From Paracamarosporium sp. OC-R06-R3 (taxonomy: Eukaryota; Ascomycota; Dothideomycetes; Pleosporales; Didymosphaeriaceae), in the NCBI GenBank assembly GCA_019828545.1, contig JACVRA010000149.1, positions 124,001 through 188,000 of the forward strand: 64,000 nucleotides of DNA. Reading direction: 5' to 3'. This document shows, in pieces, positions 23,290-34,879 of this stretch (its first letter is position 1; every line of letters starts with the position of its first letter). Made by a program: the position numbers and the translations under genes. The notes beneath the pieces were generated by a model. That model was not told the DNA's origin. It ran no database searches and saw only the letters and a list, made by a program, of their open reading frames with translations.

Positions 23290-23834
23290 GTTGAACACTT
23301 AGGTGGTTTTCTAGAGGTAGAATCTTCGACTAGATGTATGCGGGTGTGTTCAGGAGGTGGTGAGAAACTTGATGCTGAGAAAGCGATGTTCTCCTATAGT
23401 CCTTATATCGACATCGTAAACAGGCAGAATGTCATTCCAAGCCTCGCGCGTATCTGAGCCTCGACAGCCCCCAAAAGAATGACGTATATGAAACCATGTT
23501 GCATTCGATTCTAAGCATTGATGTCTACTTAGTATAGCACGAAAGTACGCTCTTGCGTGGGGTTTTGAGCATTTACGAACGCACAGCCAATAGGCGTCCA
23601 GTATATGCTAGGGCCATAGTGGGAGGAGGATTCGAATACGCGTGTTACATAAGGCAAGCACGAGTCATTGCCTCTGCGCAGCCACGAATTTGTCCAAGCG
23701 TCTTACGTCTGCCAATATCTGTCTGTCGAAGTTGTCAAATATTTAAGGTTGCGATACGCGTATTCGTGTGTTACTGTAATTGGTGACAATGTGGAAACGT
23801 TAGACTTTGTAAGTGACATCAAACAAGATCCAGC
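23290..23834. other. Divergent promoter region
   Basis: Separates the RTA1-like gene from the zinc-cluster regulator, which are transcribed away from each other. No gene or repeat is seen. A shared promoter is possible. Confidence 0.45.
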
Positions 23835-25217
23835 ATGCAGAGACGTAGCCACAAGAAATCGCGAGGTGGATGTTTGCAGTGGTGAGTTAATCTCCTTTAA
23901 CTGGATAATGACTGTCATATGTGTCGCTTGCTAATGCTTTTTCAACAGTAAGCGAAGGCACGTCAAGGTACGTCTTTAGGGGACTACTAGTATAGACTAT
24001 GCATGATCGTCCGACCCTGACTGACAGCTTTGGGCTGGTAGTGCGACGAGCAACATCCCTCCTGTCGCCTTTGCGTTGTCTCTGAACAGACATGTAGTTT
24101 TACAACCCAGCCTCAACCTTCGAGCGAGAGCTCCACACTAGGAGGCTTTTATAACCAACAGTCTGCCACCTCGAACGAGTCGGATATTCTCAGCAATATG
24201 CCACTTCCCGCGTCGCTTGATCCACTTTCAGAGTCAACGAACCTTATCCGACCCACCTTGTACATCCGCCGGCAACCTTCAGACGACCCAAACCCGAACC
24301 TTGAAGTTGAGATTAACCTCGAGCATATGAACTTACTCCTTCACTTTCTCAAAAGCCATGACCTCTTCAGCCTGGGAGGTGACAGAGCGCTCCACGAAGA
24401 ATTCCTTGAGGTCGCCGGCTTTGTAGAAATAGGCATCAAAAATCCTTACCTGCTCTACCAACTCCTTGCCTTCTCCGCTCGACACCTCGCCACGCTACAC
24501 CCCTCCAAAGCCGCATCTCATATGCACCAGGCCTTAGCATTACAGACGCGCGCTGTCTCAATGTTCAACGCTTCCTACGTGCCCATCACAAAAGAAACCT
24601 GCGTCCCTATCCTTCTCTTTTCTGTGGTACTAGGTCATCATATCCTTGCGGATACATTGAGCAGGCGAGATTTAGATGACCTAGATGGGTTTCTGGTGCA
24701 CTTTGTACAATGCCTAGATACGCTTCGGTGGGTGCATGTAATCTTCAAGGAAGCGAGGCCATTCTGGCCTGAGTCTGTGATTGGTAATATAATCTCGCTT
24801 AGCTCGGCATTTACCTCACGGGCGCCTGTCGGGACGCGCTGCCAGCCCGTAAAAGAGCTAGTTGAAGCATCTGTAAACCTCAGTCCGGATGAGCGGGAAG
24901 CGTGTATGAGGGCGATCCAGTTGCTCCAAATCGGCTTCGATGCCGTCCTTGCGGAACATGAGGAACGGAACAACAGACATCAAATGTTGTTCCTATGGTG
25001 TGCCTTGGTGCCGAAAGAGTTCATTGTGTTGTTGTCAGCGAAGAACACAGAGGCTTTGGTCGTGTTAGGTTATTATGCAATGCTACTGGGTTATGGGACG
25101 GAAATGTGGCAGGTGAGAGATGCAGGAGAGTATATATCGAGGCTTCTGCGGGCGGAACTTGATGAAATAATTGGATGGAATTGGGATTCTGATGCGCCCG
25201 AGGTGGGATCTGGATGA
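23835..25217 (+). CDS. Zn2Cys6 transcription factor, finger split over three exons
   Basis: Exons 23835-23881, 23949-23967 (only 19 bp) and 24042-25217 give 413 residues. The first exon ends inside the second Cys codon. Joining the exons yields a full binuclear zinc cluster, C-x2-C-x6-C-x6-C-x2-C-x6-C, with Cys at 13, 16, 23, 30, 33 and 40. A Ser/Thr/Gln-rich linker follows, then a helical fungal transcription-factor region (HFLKSHDLFSLG, YLLYQLLAFSARHLA) like Upc2-type sterol regulators. Both introns have GT-AG borders (GTGAGT and GTACGT donors). The ATG at 24198 is in frame and would give a protein without the DNA-binding domain, so the upstream start is preferred. Targets are unknown; the nearby RTA1-like gene is a candidate by position only. 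Confidence 0.85.
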
Positions 25218-25728
25218 ATGCTATGCAGCCAGGCCACAGGATTCAGGTGAGTGTCTCCACGCGATACGTCTGTGTTTCGCGATGGGACGATGGCGAATCA
25301 TCTAACCCAAGACAGAGTATTATCAGTAACATGCATGTTTTGATAAGGGGGTTCGAAAAGCATCCCGCCGCTCGTGACAACCCTTTCTAGTCTTAGAAGC
25401 TAGAGATACGCCACTTTTGCGAGCTTTTGCCGGATTGGGACATATCGGGCTACTTAGCGATCACACCGTTCCATGACCTACACTAGTACACGCAAAGATT
25501 TGAGCTTTGCTCCCCTGTACCTTAGCAAAACTCTCATCTAACCGTTATCCTTCGCATAAATATTAATCGGTGCCGACGACCTTGCTATCTCCCGACTTTC
25601 CGTTGTTTCGTGTAACACTTTTAGAGGCTTACCTAAAGGAAAAAGACCATATAAAGACGTCTGAGCACCTTCAACCCTGCAGAATCACAATCCGAACTAG
25701 CAAGACGCCCAACGAACAACCGTTCACC
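25218..25728. other. Intergenic region / promoter
   Basis: No gene is recognised. The frame of the following hydrolase stays open upstream to 25570, but there is no ATG before 25729. Confidence 0.45.
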
Positions 25729-26667
25729 ATGACCCAGAGTCTAACGCTCGTTTTCATTACAGGCTCCTGGCATAAACCCCAATGCTATGAGAAGATCATC
25801 AAATCACTCCAAGATGGATACGGTTTCAAATGCACTTCCATCACATTGCCTTCAACAACTGGTGACCCAGACGCTACCTTCAAAGACGACATTGACGCAG
25901 CTCGCAATGCGATAATAACCGAGACGACCACAGGTCGCGATGTCGTCGTTATTGCGCATTCGTATGGCGGAATGGTCGGCAACAGCTCAATTAAAGGCTT
26001 AACACAACCACCGTCCAGCACAGCTCAATCACCCAAAGGCCACGTGATAGCACTCGTCCTCATCGCATCGGGTTTCACCATCACCGGGCTATCCTTCATG
26101 GACCCATTTTTTGGTATTCCACCGCCCTTCTGGCGCGTGAATAAAGACACAGGCTACGCTGAGCTCACGGCCGACACCCGCGAGCTTTTTTATCACGATC
26201 TTCCGCAAGAAGAAGGCGAGTACTGGGTCAGCCAGTTGACAACACAGAGCTTGAAAGCGTTGTTTGAGGGTGGAGAGCATGCGTACGCCGGATGGAAAGA
26301 TGTGCCGACGTGGTACATTGGTACTGTCGAGGACAAAGGGCTACCGGTCGTGGCCCAGAGGGTACAAGTTGGTGCGGCGAGGGGCCAGGGTGGTGTCGTG
26401 CATCATGTGGAGCTACCAACTAGTCATTCTCCGTTCTTGAGCATGCCGGAGGAGGTCGTGACAATTATTGTTCAGGCGGTAGAAACGGTGACAGGATTAC
26501 AAGGCCTGGATGTACGAGGTATTGCGGATCTGAAGAAGTTCGAGATACCGGGAGCGAGGGTCTTTGCGCCAGGGACGTGGTTTCGATTTGGCTTGCCGCT
26601 AGCTGTTGGTCACGTGCTGGGTTGGGGCGTCGCAGGATATTATGGCTTGAAGAAGCTGTTCACTTAG
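25729..26667 (+). CDS. Alpha/beta hydrolase
   Basis: A single exon of 312 residues from the ATG of MTQSLTLVFITGSW. The nucleophile elbow is AHSYGG with Ser78, the acid is probably the Asp in GTVEDKGLP, and the catalytic His sits in TSHSPFLSMPEEV, so the triad is complete. The fold matches small AB-hydrolase-1 family esterases common in fungi. The C-terminal 45 residues add a hydrophobic glycine-rich segment (FGLPLAVGHVLGWGVAGYY), which may anchor it to a membrane and is unusual for soluble members. The substrate is unknown. Confidence 0.8.
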   Translation: MTQSLTLVFITGSWHKPQCYEKIIKSLQDGYGFKCTSITLPSTTGDPDATFKDDIDAARNAIITETTTGRDVVVIAHSYGGMVGNSSIKGLTQPPSSTAQSPKGHVIALVLIASGFTITGLSFMDPFFGIPPPFWRVNKDTGYAELTADTRELFYHDLPQEEGEYWVSQLTTQSLKALFEGGEHAYAGWKDVPTWYIGTVEDKGLPVVAQRVQVGAARGQGGVVHHVELPTSHSPFLSMPEEVVTIIVQAVETVTGLQGLDVRGIADLKKFEIPGARVFAPGTWFRFGLPLAVGHVLGWGVAGYYGLKKLFT

Positions 26668-27918
26668 TCGTAGGGTTGCGGGTACGAGAGGTATGTAAAA
26701 GAGGCTTTGAGAGACCGAAGAGAGATACCCCACTCCATAAAACACATCTTTATCATGCATTCTGTATTAGTACAAGGTAAAAGATTTGTTCTTGTAAAGG
26801 AAGAAGGCTGTAGCTCAATCGTGTAAGAACGGAAAAGAAAAGAATCTGAGGTACGACCACTGACAAAGTTAAGTGCGAGATGCTAAACGCCCTGCATCTG
26901 AGTTATACATATAAAACTCACTCGAATAGAATAGCGCCTCAAGCAATTGGAGCCTCGAGCAATGGAAGATCAGTGTTTTTCGCTGGAAATGTTTCGATGC
27001 CGTTAGCGTAATTTTTGCCAGCATTTCAGCAGCCTTTGATCCGCACAAAGTTCCAGCCAGACCGATCTCGCGAACGTCTGTCAATAACCGGACACGAACT
27101 ATGTGTGTTCTAAGACCAAGCAGATGTTATCTTAGCCTGTAAATGCTGCTTTGAGCATGTAACTCCAGGGCCGTGGTAGCTTTCGCTACAGAGTACATTG
27201 GGCTAAGTGTGCTCTTCAGACAGAATCTATCCTAAGTGTTTGCAAATAGACCTCTTTCATAACCGCGTGATGGGCAGAGAACTGGATAGTTTCTCAACTT
27301 CTGTGGATAAAACTATACTAAACTGCATTTCTATCCTATTCCGTTTCGGATATACTACGTACCGGCGCTTGATATGACCTTCCCAAGTTTGAAGTTCCAT
27401 TTTAAACCAAGACCCTTCCTGGCTGTGTCAAGCCTACCAGAGAACTAAAATATTTTAGCGTTGGTTCTGCCACGGTCGGACTAAGCTCTCCCCCGCCGGG
27501 CGTTCTACCCTGCTTGCAGTACGCAGTCGCTTATTGGTCCCGCTGTTGAACTCCGCCCTCCAAGCCACCACTTCGCAAACATGGTACACGTCCTATACAA
27601 GCAGACCAAAAATGTACAGCTGCAAATCCCAAGCATCTGTCGCCGTGAAAAATTATCAACAAAGAAACGTGGAAAGGCGGACCGCACGAAAATGGCGCAG
27701 GCGGTCATTCTTCGTACGACCGACCGGCCTTGTCGATCCCGCTGACCGAGCCGTGGCTTCCGCAAAGCACCGCGATTATTATATATCAACACCGTTCATT
27801 ATCTGACGTTCGTCATTCCAAAGCTCAATAGGTCGCAATCGTTCCAGTTCGCAAACAATTCAGAAAGACTACCATATCCCATATCTCATCAAATCTTGAT
27901 AAATCCTACGATTTCGAA
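26668..27918. other. Intergenic region
   Basis: AT-rich 1.25 kb without a supported gene. No terminal repeats, transposase-like frames or RNA genes are visible. Confidence 0.45.
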
Positions 27919-28143
27919 ATGTCGTCTACCCTCTCCTTTGAGATCGCCTACTCGCTCTTCCACTGGATGAGTGGGGATATCTCTCCGCAAGTACTGGCTG
28001 CGAAACATCGGAGGACAAGTTCCAATGCGAGTGTGAGCTCGAGTGTAAGCTCGGCGATGGAAGGTGCTGAGATGCAGGCTTTCTCAAGGAACGGAATTAG
28101 GCATCACAGATCGGGCTCGGAAACCAGCAAGAAAAACACATGA
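27919..28143 (+). CDS. Possible small Ser-rich protein
   Basis: A 74-codon frame with ATG in reasonable context (cgaaATGtc). The start MSSTLSFEIAYSLFHWMSG looks amphipathic and is followed by a serine-rich polar stretch. No family is recognised, and an extension by splicing after 28143 cannot be excluded. Low confidence. Confidence 0.3.
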   Translation: MSSTLSFEIAYSLFHWMSGDISPQVLAAKHRRTSSNASVSSSVSSAMEGAEMQAFSRNGIRHHRSGSETSKKNT

Positions 28144-29043
28144 GCCTTTCCAAATTCTGCGAGACGCATGCTAAAAAGATTACGCCACGCAATCTGCCGG
28201 AAGAGGTGAGTTGGATTCTACTCGGTGTTAAAGTGTGAGTGTCGGTACTCATACAAATTAGGCATCATAACCTTCTTCTCAGCTCCAATTTCTTCGCGGT
28301 GACTCGGTTTCCTTCTGACCAGAAGCGATTGCAAGATACGATGCGAGTGAAAACGACAACGAACTAGACATAGCCATTGTTCAAAACGTTCTTTGCATGA
28401 GCTCTCGAGGTCGTCGCGCATGACAAGGCGCTAGCGAAGAGTGGGCACTGAGGAATGTTTGAGGGGAGCGAAGTCGTGAACAACGAGAACCGGGATGGAA
28501 CTAAGATTTTCAACAACCTCTTGTCGAGCCGAGTACAGAATTGAAGAAGCAAAGCAAAGCAAAGAGATAGAATTATGCATGCAGTCGAATACTATGAGCT
28601 TGCTACGTCATGCTTACTGTTATGAAACTATCATTCAGACCTGTGTTAACTTCGCGTTTCGTTTCATCTCGCCTTTTGTATTTTCATCGCGCCTTGGGTA
28701 CAATTTTGTATTTGGCAAGGACGCGTGGATTAGCTTGACTGCGATTGCTACGTCACGCGTCGGTGTTGCTTCGGCTTTAGGACTCGCAAATATTGCAGCT
28801 GTCTTACTACTACTTTGGTATGGGTGGGGTCGGGTCCACTCGCTCAAAGCTCTTAGAGTAGGCGCTACGGTACGCTAGGTGTATAATCCTCGTCGATGGA
28901 GACATCGTTCCAGTCAGAAAAGCACTTCGTCTCATAATTTAGACCTTATTGACAGAGATTGTTAGACCATGACAACAAACTCGATAGAATCGATATGAAT
29001 TCTCAGGTATCATGTTGCGCGCCATCCATTATGACAGCTCAAC
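28144..29043. other. Intergenic region
   Basis: Includes a short (AAGCA)n run near 28545-28562. An open frame at 28495-28878 has one hydrophobic segment but no family resemblance, so it is not called. Confidence 0.4.
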
Positions 29044-30047
29044 CTATCTAGTGGGGAAGTCTAGTCTTCGATGAAGGTGACACGCAATCTTGGTAAGATC
29101 CTTCTCGTTTTCCGCATGAAGCTCACCAGTAGCGATGAAATACGCAATCCATGTCAAAGAAACATTTGTCTTGAACTTCTCATCAAGTAAAGCAGCCTGC
29201 ACCTCTTCCAAAGTCATCAACTCAAAATGGTCCACTTCTCCGTCAGATGGTGTGGGGATAACGTCCGGCGGAAGTTCGATGCTGTAGAGGTATTGCACTT
29301 GAGGCATATGCCCAGGATTTCCATTAGCATCAGTAGCCATGTGGAAAGAGATGACTCCGAACGGCTTCGCATGCGCCCGAACGTAGTCTTGAGATAGAGC
29401 AGCTTCTTCTTCGGCCTCTCTAACGAGTGTTTCAAACGGCGTTTCTCCGCTATCGAGGGCGCCAGCCACGGTAATGTCAAGCTTACCCGGGTAAGACTTT
29501 TTGGTTTTGGACCGCGTAGGAACCCAGTATTTAGTTCCCTGCTCCCCGCGAATGTATGCTAGTAGCTGTGCACCGTAGACGACACTTCCAAACAGATTTA
29601 TGGCTGCGCGATCGATATTGATAACGAGCTTCCCTTCCGGACCGAAGATGGGCATGGTCTCGTGTCGTAAAGCTTTGAGTGCTTTCACATCAGGACTATG
29701 AAGCAGAAACTCCATGGTTTCTGCAAACGCAGCGGACCTGTCATTGGCATTTGATCCACGATTAAGAGTTAAAGTACGCTTTTCGTGGTCGACGGACCAG
29801 AAATCCGGCCATTGAAAGGCTGTAGCAACGTGTGTGGGTAGGAGACCGAAATTGTGCGGAAACGGAGCAATACGGAATGTGTAGTAGTTCTCGATAAGGC
29901 TGGAGTAAGCTTCTGGCTCGTTTGCTCGGTCTGGGAAGCTTTGAAAGTCTCAGTAGATGCGACAAAGAGTGTAGAGGGCGTGTATAGGTAGGCTGGAAAC
30001 GCTCACCCATCGACCTTTTGCGCAAGCAGTAGATACATCTTCACCAT
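29044..30047 (-). CDS. Nudix hydrolase (DUF4743 + Nudix, thiamine-diphosphokinase-related family)
   Basis: Exons 30047-30007 and 29938-29044 give 311 residues. The N-terminal third (YYTFRIAPFPHNFGLLP, FQWPDFWSVD) matches the domain that precedes Nudix in proteins such as yeast YJR142W. The Nudix box G-x5-E-x7-REAEEEA is complete at about residues 170-192. The YJR142W-type enzymes dephosphorylate oxidised or damaged thiamine diphosphate; this is the family role, not shown here. The first exon is short (MVKMYLLLAQKVDG), and the split codon is GGC. The start is the first ATG in frame. Confidence 0.87.
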
Positions 30048-30512
30048 GCGAAAACCTTTTCAGTCCTAGCCAAATTACGAGCTGTCTGGCCCCCAATTCG
30101 TGTGGAGGTCGGTAGGAAGAGAGTCGTGTGCTCTAAAAGAAAAGTGAGGCTGCCTGGGTAATGCTTTTGAGTGCCACTTCGTGTCACCGTTCAATAACGC
30201 CCTGTCTGCAATTGGCTATGTGTGGGGGTTGGTTTGCCTTGTCTATGGTACAAAGTTGCCTTGTGCGGGGTTTAAGGTTATCGAAGTGCAGGGTTCAAGG
30301 TCGCTTTAGGCTGCCGTGAGGGGTTCACCGGTGCTTGAGTACCACGAGGCTGCGCTTAATAAATCTCGCCAATAAAAGCACATGTTTACCCCTCTCTCAT
30401 GCCACACAGCCACGGGAACTCCAGTTGTGCTGTTTCACAATCGCCTTGCATTATTTCTCTGGCTATCATAATCATAATCAATCACGTTATACCCATTACA
30501 CACTAAGGAACC
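30048..30512. other. Divergent promoter region
   Basis: Lies between the Nudix gene and the AsaB-like gene, which are head to head. No gene is seen. Confidence 0.45.
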
Positions 30513-31599
30513 ATGGGCTCAATCATCGATAATGCTGTATTCGCGGATCTGAACTATTATCTTGATCCCGAGAAAGGCGGGCACACTTCCTATCAAGTAG
30601 GTGTATCGAGGTATTGCCCCAGAAAGAACAATCCCCACGCGCAGCGTCTCATGCTATTAGCTATTATCGCCGCAAGTACGAGACACACAGTGTTCCTATC
30701 CATGATATTCGAGGTGATGAAGACCAATTCACACTCGAAATACATGGTTTCCAGCATCACAAGCATGCCAGCGCAGAGAAAGATTTTGACAACGATGAAC
30801 GCATTAAGCAGCTCGTGTACCCGGAGACTGAGCAGTTGATCAAGAGCATGTACGATTTGCAGACGCATATAATAGTTTGAGATGAATGCAGCTTACCATT
30901 TGGCTCTAGCACTGGAGCGTCAAAGGTCCATACATTTTCTCATATGGTCCGACGCGATTCTCGAGAAGAAGTAGAATCCGCCGTCAACAGCGATCCGGAT
31001 CTCCAAAACGATAGTGCTCCGGTCAAGGAAGTCGTTCCGGCTCGTTTCATCCACGTTGATTTCTCTAACAAGGGCGCTTTACAAATTCTTCAGGACAACT
31101 TTGATCATGACCAGGGAAAACTATTGACCAAAGGGCGCTGGAGTATTATCAAGTGAGTTGCATAGGAATTTAGGAGCTCTCTCCGCTCAGCTCACCTAAA
31201 GAATCTTGTTGACAAGTGCGCAGTGTTTGGCGACCCATCAAACCAATCTCGAAAGACCCTCTCGCAATTTGCGATAGTCGTAGTGTAAGAGACGAGAACC
31301 TCATTCCTGTTACCGCTCTGCTTCCCCCTAGGGCTTCAGGTCAGTATGGTGATCTTTCAGGCGGTGAACATTTCGAAGCATGTTACCTAAGATTCAGTCC
31401 GGGCGAGAAATGGTACTACATCAACAAGATGGCACCAGACGAGGTTTTGATGTTCAAGTGCTTTGATTCGTTAGTCGATGGGGAAACGGCGAGGCGGTGC
31501 CCTCACTCCGCATTCATTCACCCTGACACTACGGCTGATCCGACGAGGGAGAGCATAGAAATTAGATCGCTAGTTTTCTTTGATGGGGAGAAGGATTGA
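30513..31599 (+). CDS. AsaB/CmcJ-like hydroxylase-desaturase
   Basis: Four exons (30513-30610, 30661-30849, 30910-31152, 31224-31599) give 301 residues. The first donor is placed at GTATTG (30611), not at the stronger-looking GTAGGT at 30597, because only this choice keeps the family run VGVSSYYRRKYETHSVPIHD. Other marks are DERIKQLVYPETEQL, TGASKVHTFSHMVRR, PARFIHVDFS, the WSIINVWRPIKP block, ENLIPVTALLPPR and FSPGEKWYYINKM. This is the AsaB/GA4-desaturase/CmcJ-like family of presumed oxygenases found in fungal secondary-metabolite clusters and alone. No backbone synthase (PKS, NRPS, terpene cyclase) lies in the window, so the substrate is unknown. Confidence 0.85.
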
Positions 31600-32327
31600 A
31601 GGCAGTACACTTGGCATGCCCCAGAGAGAACCGATCCAATACAATCAACTCCGTGTCTTAGTAATCGCAACAAAACATTGATTCGAATCATCTTAAGTAA
31701 ATACATAATCTGCTATGGCATATCGCATCGCAACACACACAAATTATCTGCACGTGTCTCAAGAGTATCAATTTTGGTATGTCGGCATTTTCGTGGCAAC
31801 TACTGTAGGCATGGCATCATAGCAAGTGTTATATTCTCAATTCCCTTGTGGCGTCGTGAAGCTTACCGGTATAGGCGCGGGTAATGAATCCTGTTTTTCC
31901 GTTCAACCAACAGCCAATAGCTAAACTTGATGCCCTCCCATTTCTGCCCCAATGCGCCTCACTTTGCTTCTGTAGCTGCAGCTTAGTGTGCATACGGCTT
32001 TCTGCTTGGCGTTGCGTGTGATGCCTACAACGAATTGCAGTGGCCGACCGCAGCATCTGACACACCTCCACACCACCTGCTTTACTTTTCAGCCTTAGAG
32101 CTTCGTATTACGCATCTGGATTCGCTCTACGATTACGTGGCACCGCCACGCTCATGGTAGGGATTAAGATGCAGGTCGATCTTGGGCTTCGCTGGAGGAG
32201 CTGGCGGAGCTGGCGGCCTCCTGCAGAAGAGGGGTCGTAGCCTTCCTCACTCGCTATATTCTTCAGCAATGGCCTTATCTCTGTCCCACCGTCCGCCTCT
32301 AGGTCCCAGTTCAACACGAGCTATTCG
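31600..32327. other. Intergenic region
   Basis: No supported gene. It contains the promoter of the ankyrin-repeat gene. Confidence 0.45.
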
Positions 32328-34879
32328 ATGGATCCTCTTTCGATCACAGCAGCTTCTATTGCATTAGGTCAATGCCTTATTGGGCTCTCCAAGGGTACGC
32401 GTAAACTTGCGCAACTGCGACACGTCCCCGAGCAAGTACTACAACTGAACAATGAGGTACAGTGCCGAACAATTTTTCCATTACGAACAATTTAACAAAC
32501 TACTGACCTAAAGTCAAGTTGTCTGAATTTAAGTGCCTGCTCGCGAAGGTGAATTTTCTAGTCGAAAAGTCCTCTTTAGGACATCCCGAGAATGAGGACG
32601 TTTTGCGCAATCTGCTCAACAAACTCCAAGACCCTCTGCAGCAGCTAGAGACTTTAATCACATTGTTAGTGGTTGATCAAGATGAGGTAGCTGGGGCCTT
32701 GGAATTCTCCAAGCGGGCATGGCTAAAACATGGATCTAAAGCCCAGCAGCTTCTTATGTCTCTGAAAGCCCTGCGCATAAACATTAGTGATGCATTGCTA
32801 TTGGTATCTGCGTAAGTCATCTACATCTTATGAACGTGATTACAAAGCTGATCAGATAATTCAGCACAGAAAATGTCCATTTCCGTACCGAGCTTCATGC
32901 TTTGGCGGTTAAGGCGACTAAGACAGAGGAAGTCAGAGCTCAAGAACAAACCAAGGCTCACCGCGAGATTGCTGCCATCCAGCATACTTTGTCGGGATTT
33001 GCTCCGATCATGCAACAGATCCAAAAGACTCTGGATAACGAGAACGCTGCTAAACAGTCCGCTGGACAAGTGATCAGAAGAGATAGCGCCAACTCAGGTT
33101 CTGGATCGCTGAGCGCCCAATATCAACCACCCATTGAGTTTCAAACGGTTGTTAAAAGACCAAGTGTATGCCGCACAGCTTGCCCATGTGAATGTCACCG
33201 GATAGCTGTTCTTCAATATCCTGACTGGGCAAAGGCAAGTAGCATCACGGTGTGATCTCACCGATGACAAAGTACTAATATGATGCAACTATGTAGAAGC
33301 TTGTCGGTCAACTCTTCATCGGATATTCTGGCATACCTTTGCTCAACACTAATAGATGTAATGAAAAGGTCTGTAAGCGAGGACGTCGGACACTAGTAAA
33401 GGTATCGTATTTCTTTCCAGGGTGGCTCGTGTCCAGAATGGTTTTCATCATGAGCGATACGAATAGCTATGATCGTGGAGATATCTCGATTCGGATACCT
33501 AGGGTTGTGCCAGCGGATCGTGAGATTTTCGTTTTTGCCCAGAAAGGTAATATCGCTGGCATGCAGCGGTACTTTTCTGAAGGAAAAGGTTCGATCTTTG
33601 ATGTTAATGACACCGAGGGTCGTTCTCCAATCCATGTAAGTAGCAATTTTTGTTCGATATTGGAACTGTACTGAAATTCTTAGCTGGCAATATCTTCAAG
33701 GCAGTCAGAAGCGTGCGCGTTTCTGATGTCCCTAGGTGCAGATCCCAGAGTGGAGGACAGATTTGCCATGTAAGTTCACATCTTCCATGTATATAGTGGG
33801 ACAACTTTTCTAGTATCATCTTTCCAAGAGATGGACTCCGCTGATTTCCATGACTTGGCCATGAAAATGAAGTTAAATTATCACTGACATCAATAAGCTC
33901 ACCTGTCGATCTACTGTGGAACTACCTTCTTCAGAATGATAGGAGAGGGGACAAATCTGCCATGCAATCTCCTTTCGAGACATTGCTCGACGATGGTGAC
34001 GACCTTATCAAACGTCGACTCACACCCATCCACAAGATCGTATTCGGACTGTCAGATCTCAATCTCGACAAATACCTTCAACTCACTACGGCTGAGATTG
34101 ACGTCCAATGTTCACACGGACGAACGCCACTATTCTGGGCAGCAATTCGTCAAAATACAGACCACATCAGGACCCTGCTTAAGTACGGCGCCTCAGTGGA
34201 AATATTCGACAGCCGGAAACAGACCCCTATTCATGTAGCTGCAGCGTACGGCCTATTGGAAGCATTGCAGATGCTTCTTGAAGCCGCTACCAAACCGTAT
34301 GGGACCAACCACGCCTCCACAAATCCCAAATTAGCACGTTGGGTGAACGGGCTAGATATCAAAGGCAGAACGCCTCTCCACGGTGCCATCCACGGACGGC
34401 AACTCCAACACGCAGAGATGTTGCTCGAATACGGTGCTGACGTCGACGTCCCGGACTCAGTTCTCGATCAAACAGCTCTGATGCTTTGTATCTACTGGGG
34501 TTACGGCCATAGCCACTTGATCAAGATCTTGCTCCAGAACGGCGCTAGCCTGACTCTTTGCGACAGACACGGCATGAATTCACTCCACTACGCGGCACAG
34601 TACGGAACAGAAGACACAATTGAAGCTATTGCTAGAAACATACCTGCAAATAGCGATCTCGATCCTGATGCCGTGGAAAATGAAGGCAGAACGGCTCTGG
34701 AACTTTTCACTGATGTGCGGCCATTGACTTTTAAAGAGGATGGAGAGGCAAAGGCAACGGCTGCTATTGCGTTCTATCACTTACTGGAGGTTGTGAGGGC
34801 TAGGTATTTCTCCATTGGTGTTGTAGATGACTCGGACGATGAGGATACGGCTGAGTTCTTCGATTGTGTAGAGGGGTAA
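32328..34879 (+). CDS. Ankyrin-repeat protein with NLR-type N-terminal domain
   Basis: Six exons (32328-32456, 32519-32811, 32865-33234, 33297-33635, 33684-33769, 33898-34879) give 732 residues. The N-terminus MDPLSITAASIALGQCLIGL is the hallmark of the fungal N-terminal domain also found on STAND/NLR proteins. A coiled-coil-like stretch follows, then a Cys-rich CRTACPCECH motif near residue 240 often seen in this protein type. The C-terminal half holds ankyrin repeats (GRSPIHLAISS, GRTPLFWAAIRQN, KQTPIHVAAAYG, GRTPLHGAIHG, GMNSLHYAAQYG) and an acidic tail. Intron 3 uses a GC donor (GCAAGT) with a clear TACTAAT branch site. It has no NTPase domain, so it may be a partner or decoy for such proteins; that is inference. 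Confidence 0.83.

Noticed and set aside
28495..28878. 127-codon plus-strand frame with a hydrophobic segment
   Set aside because: Low-complexity start within an AAGCA repeat, no family, no support beyond being open.
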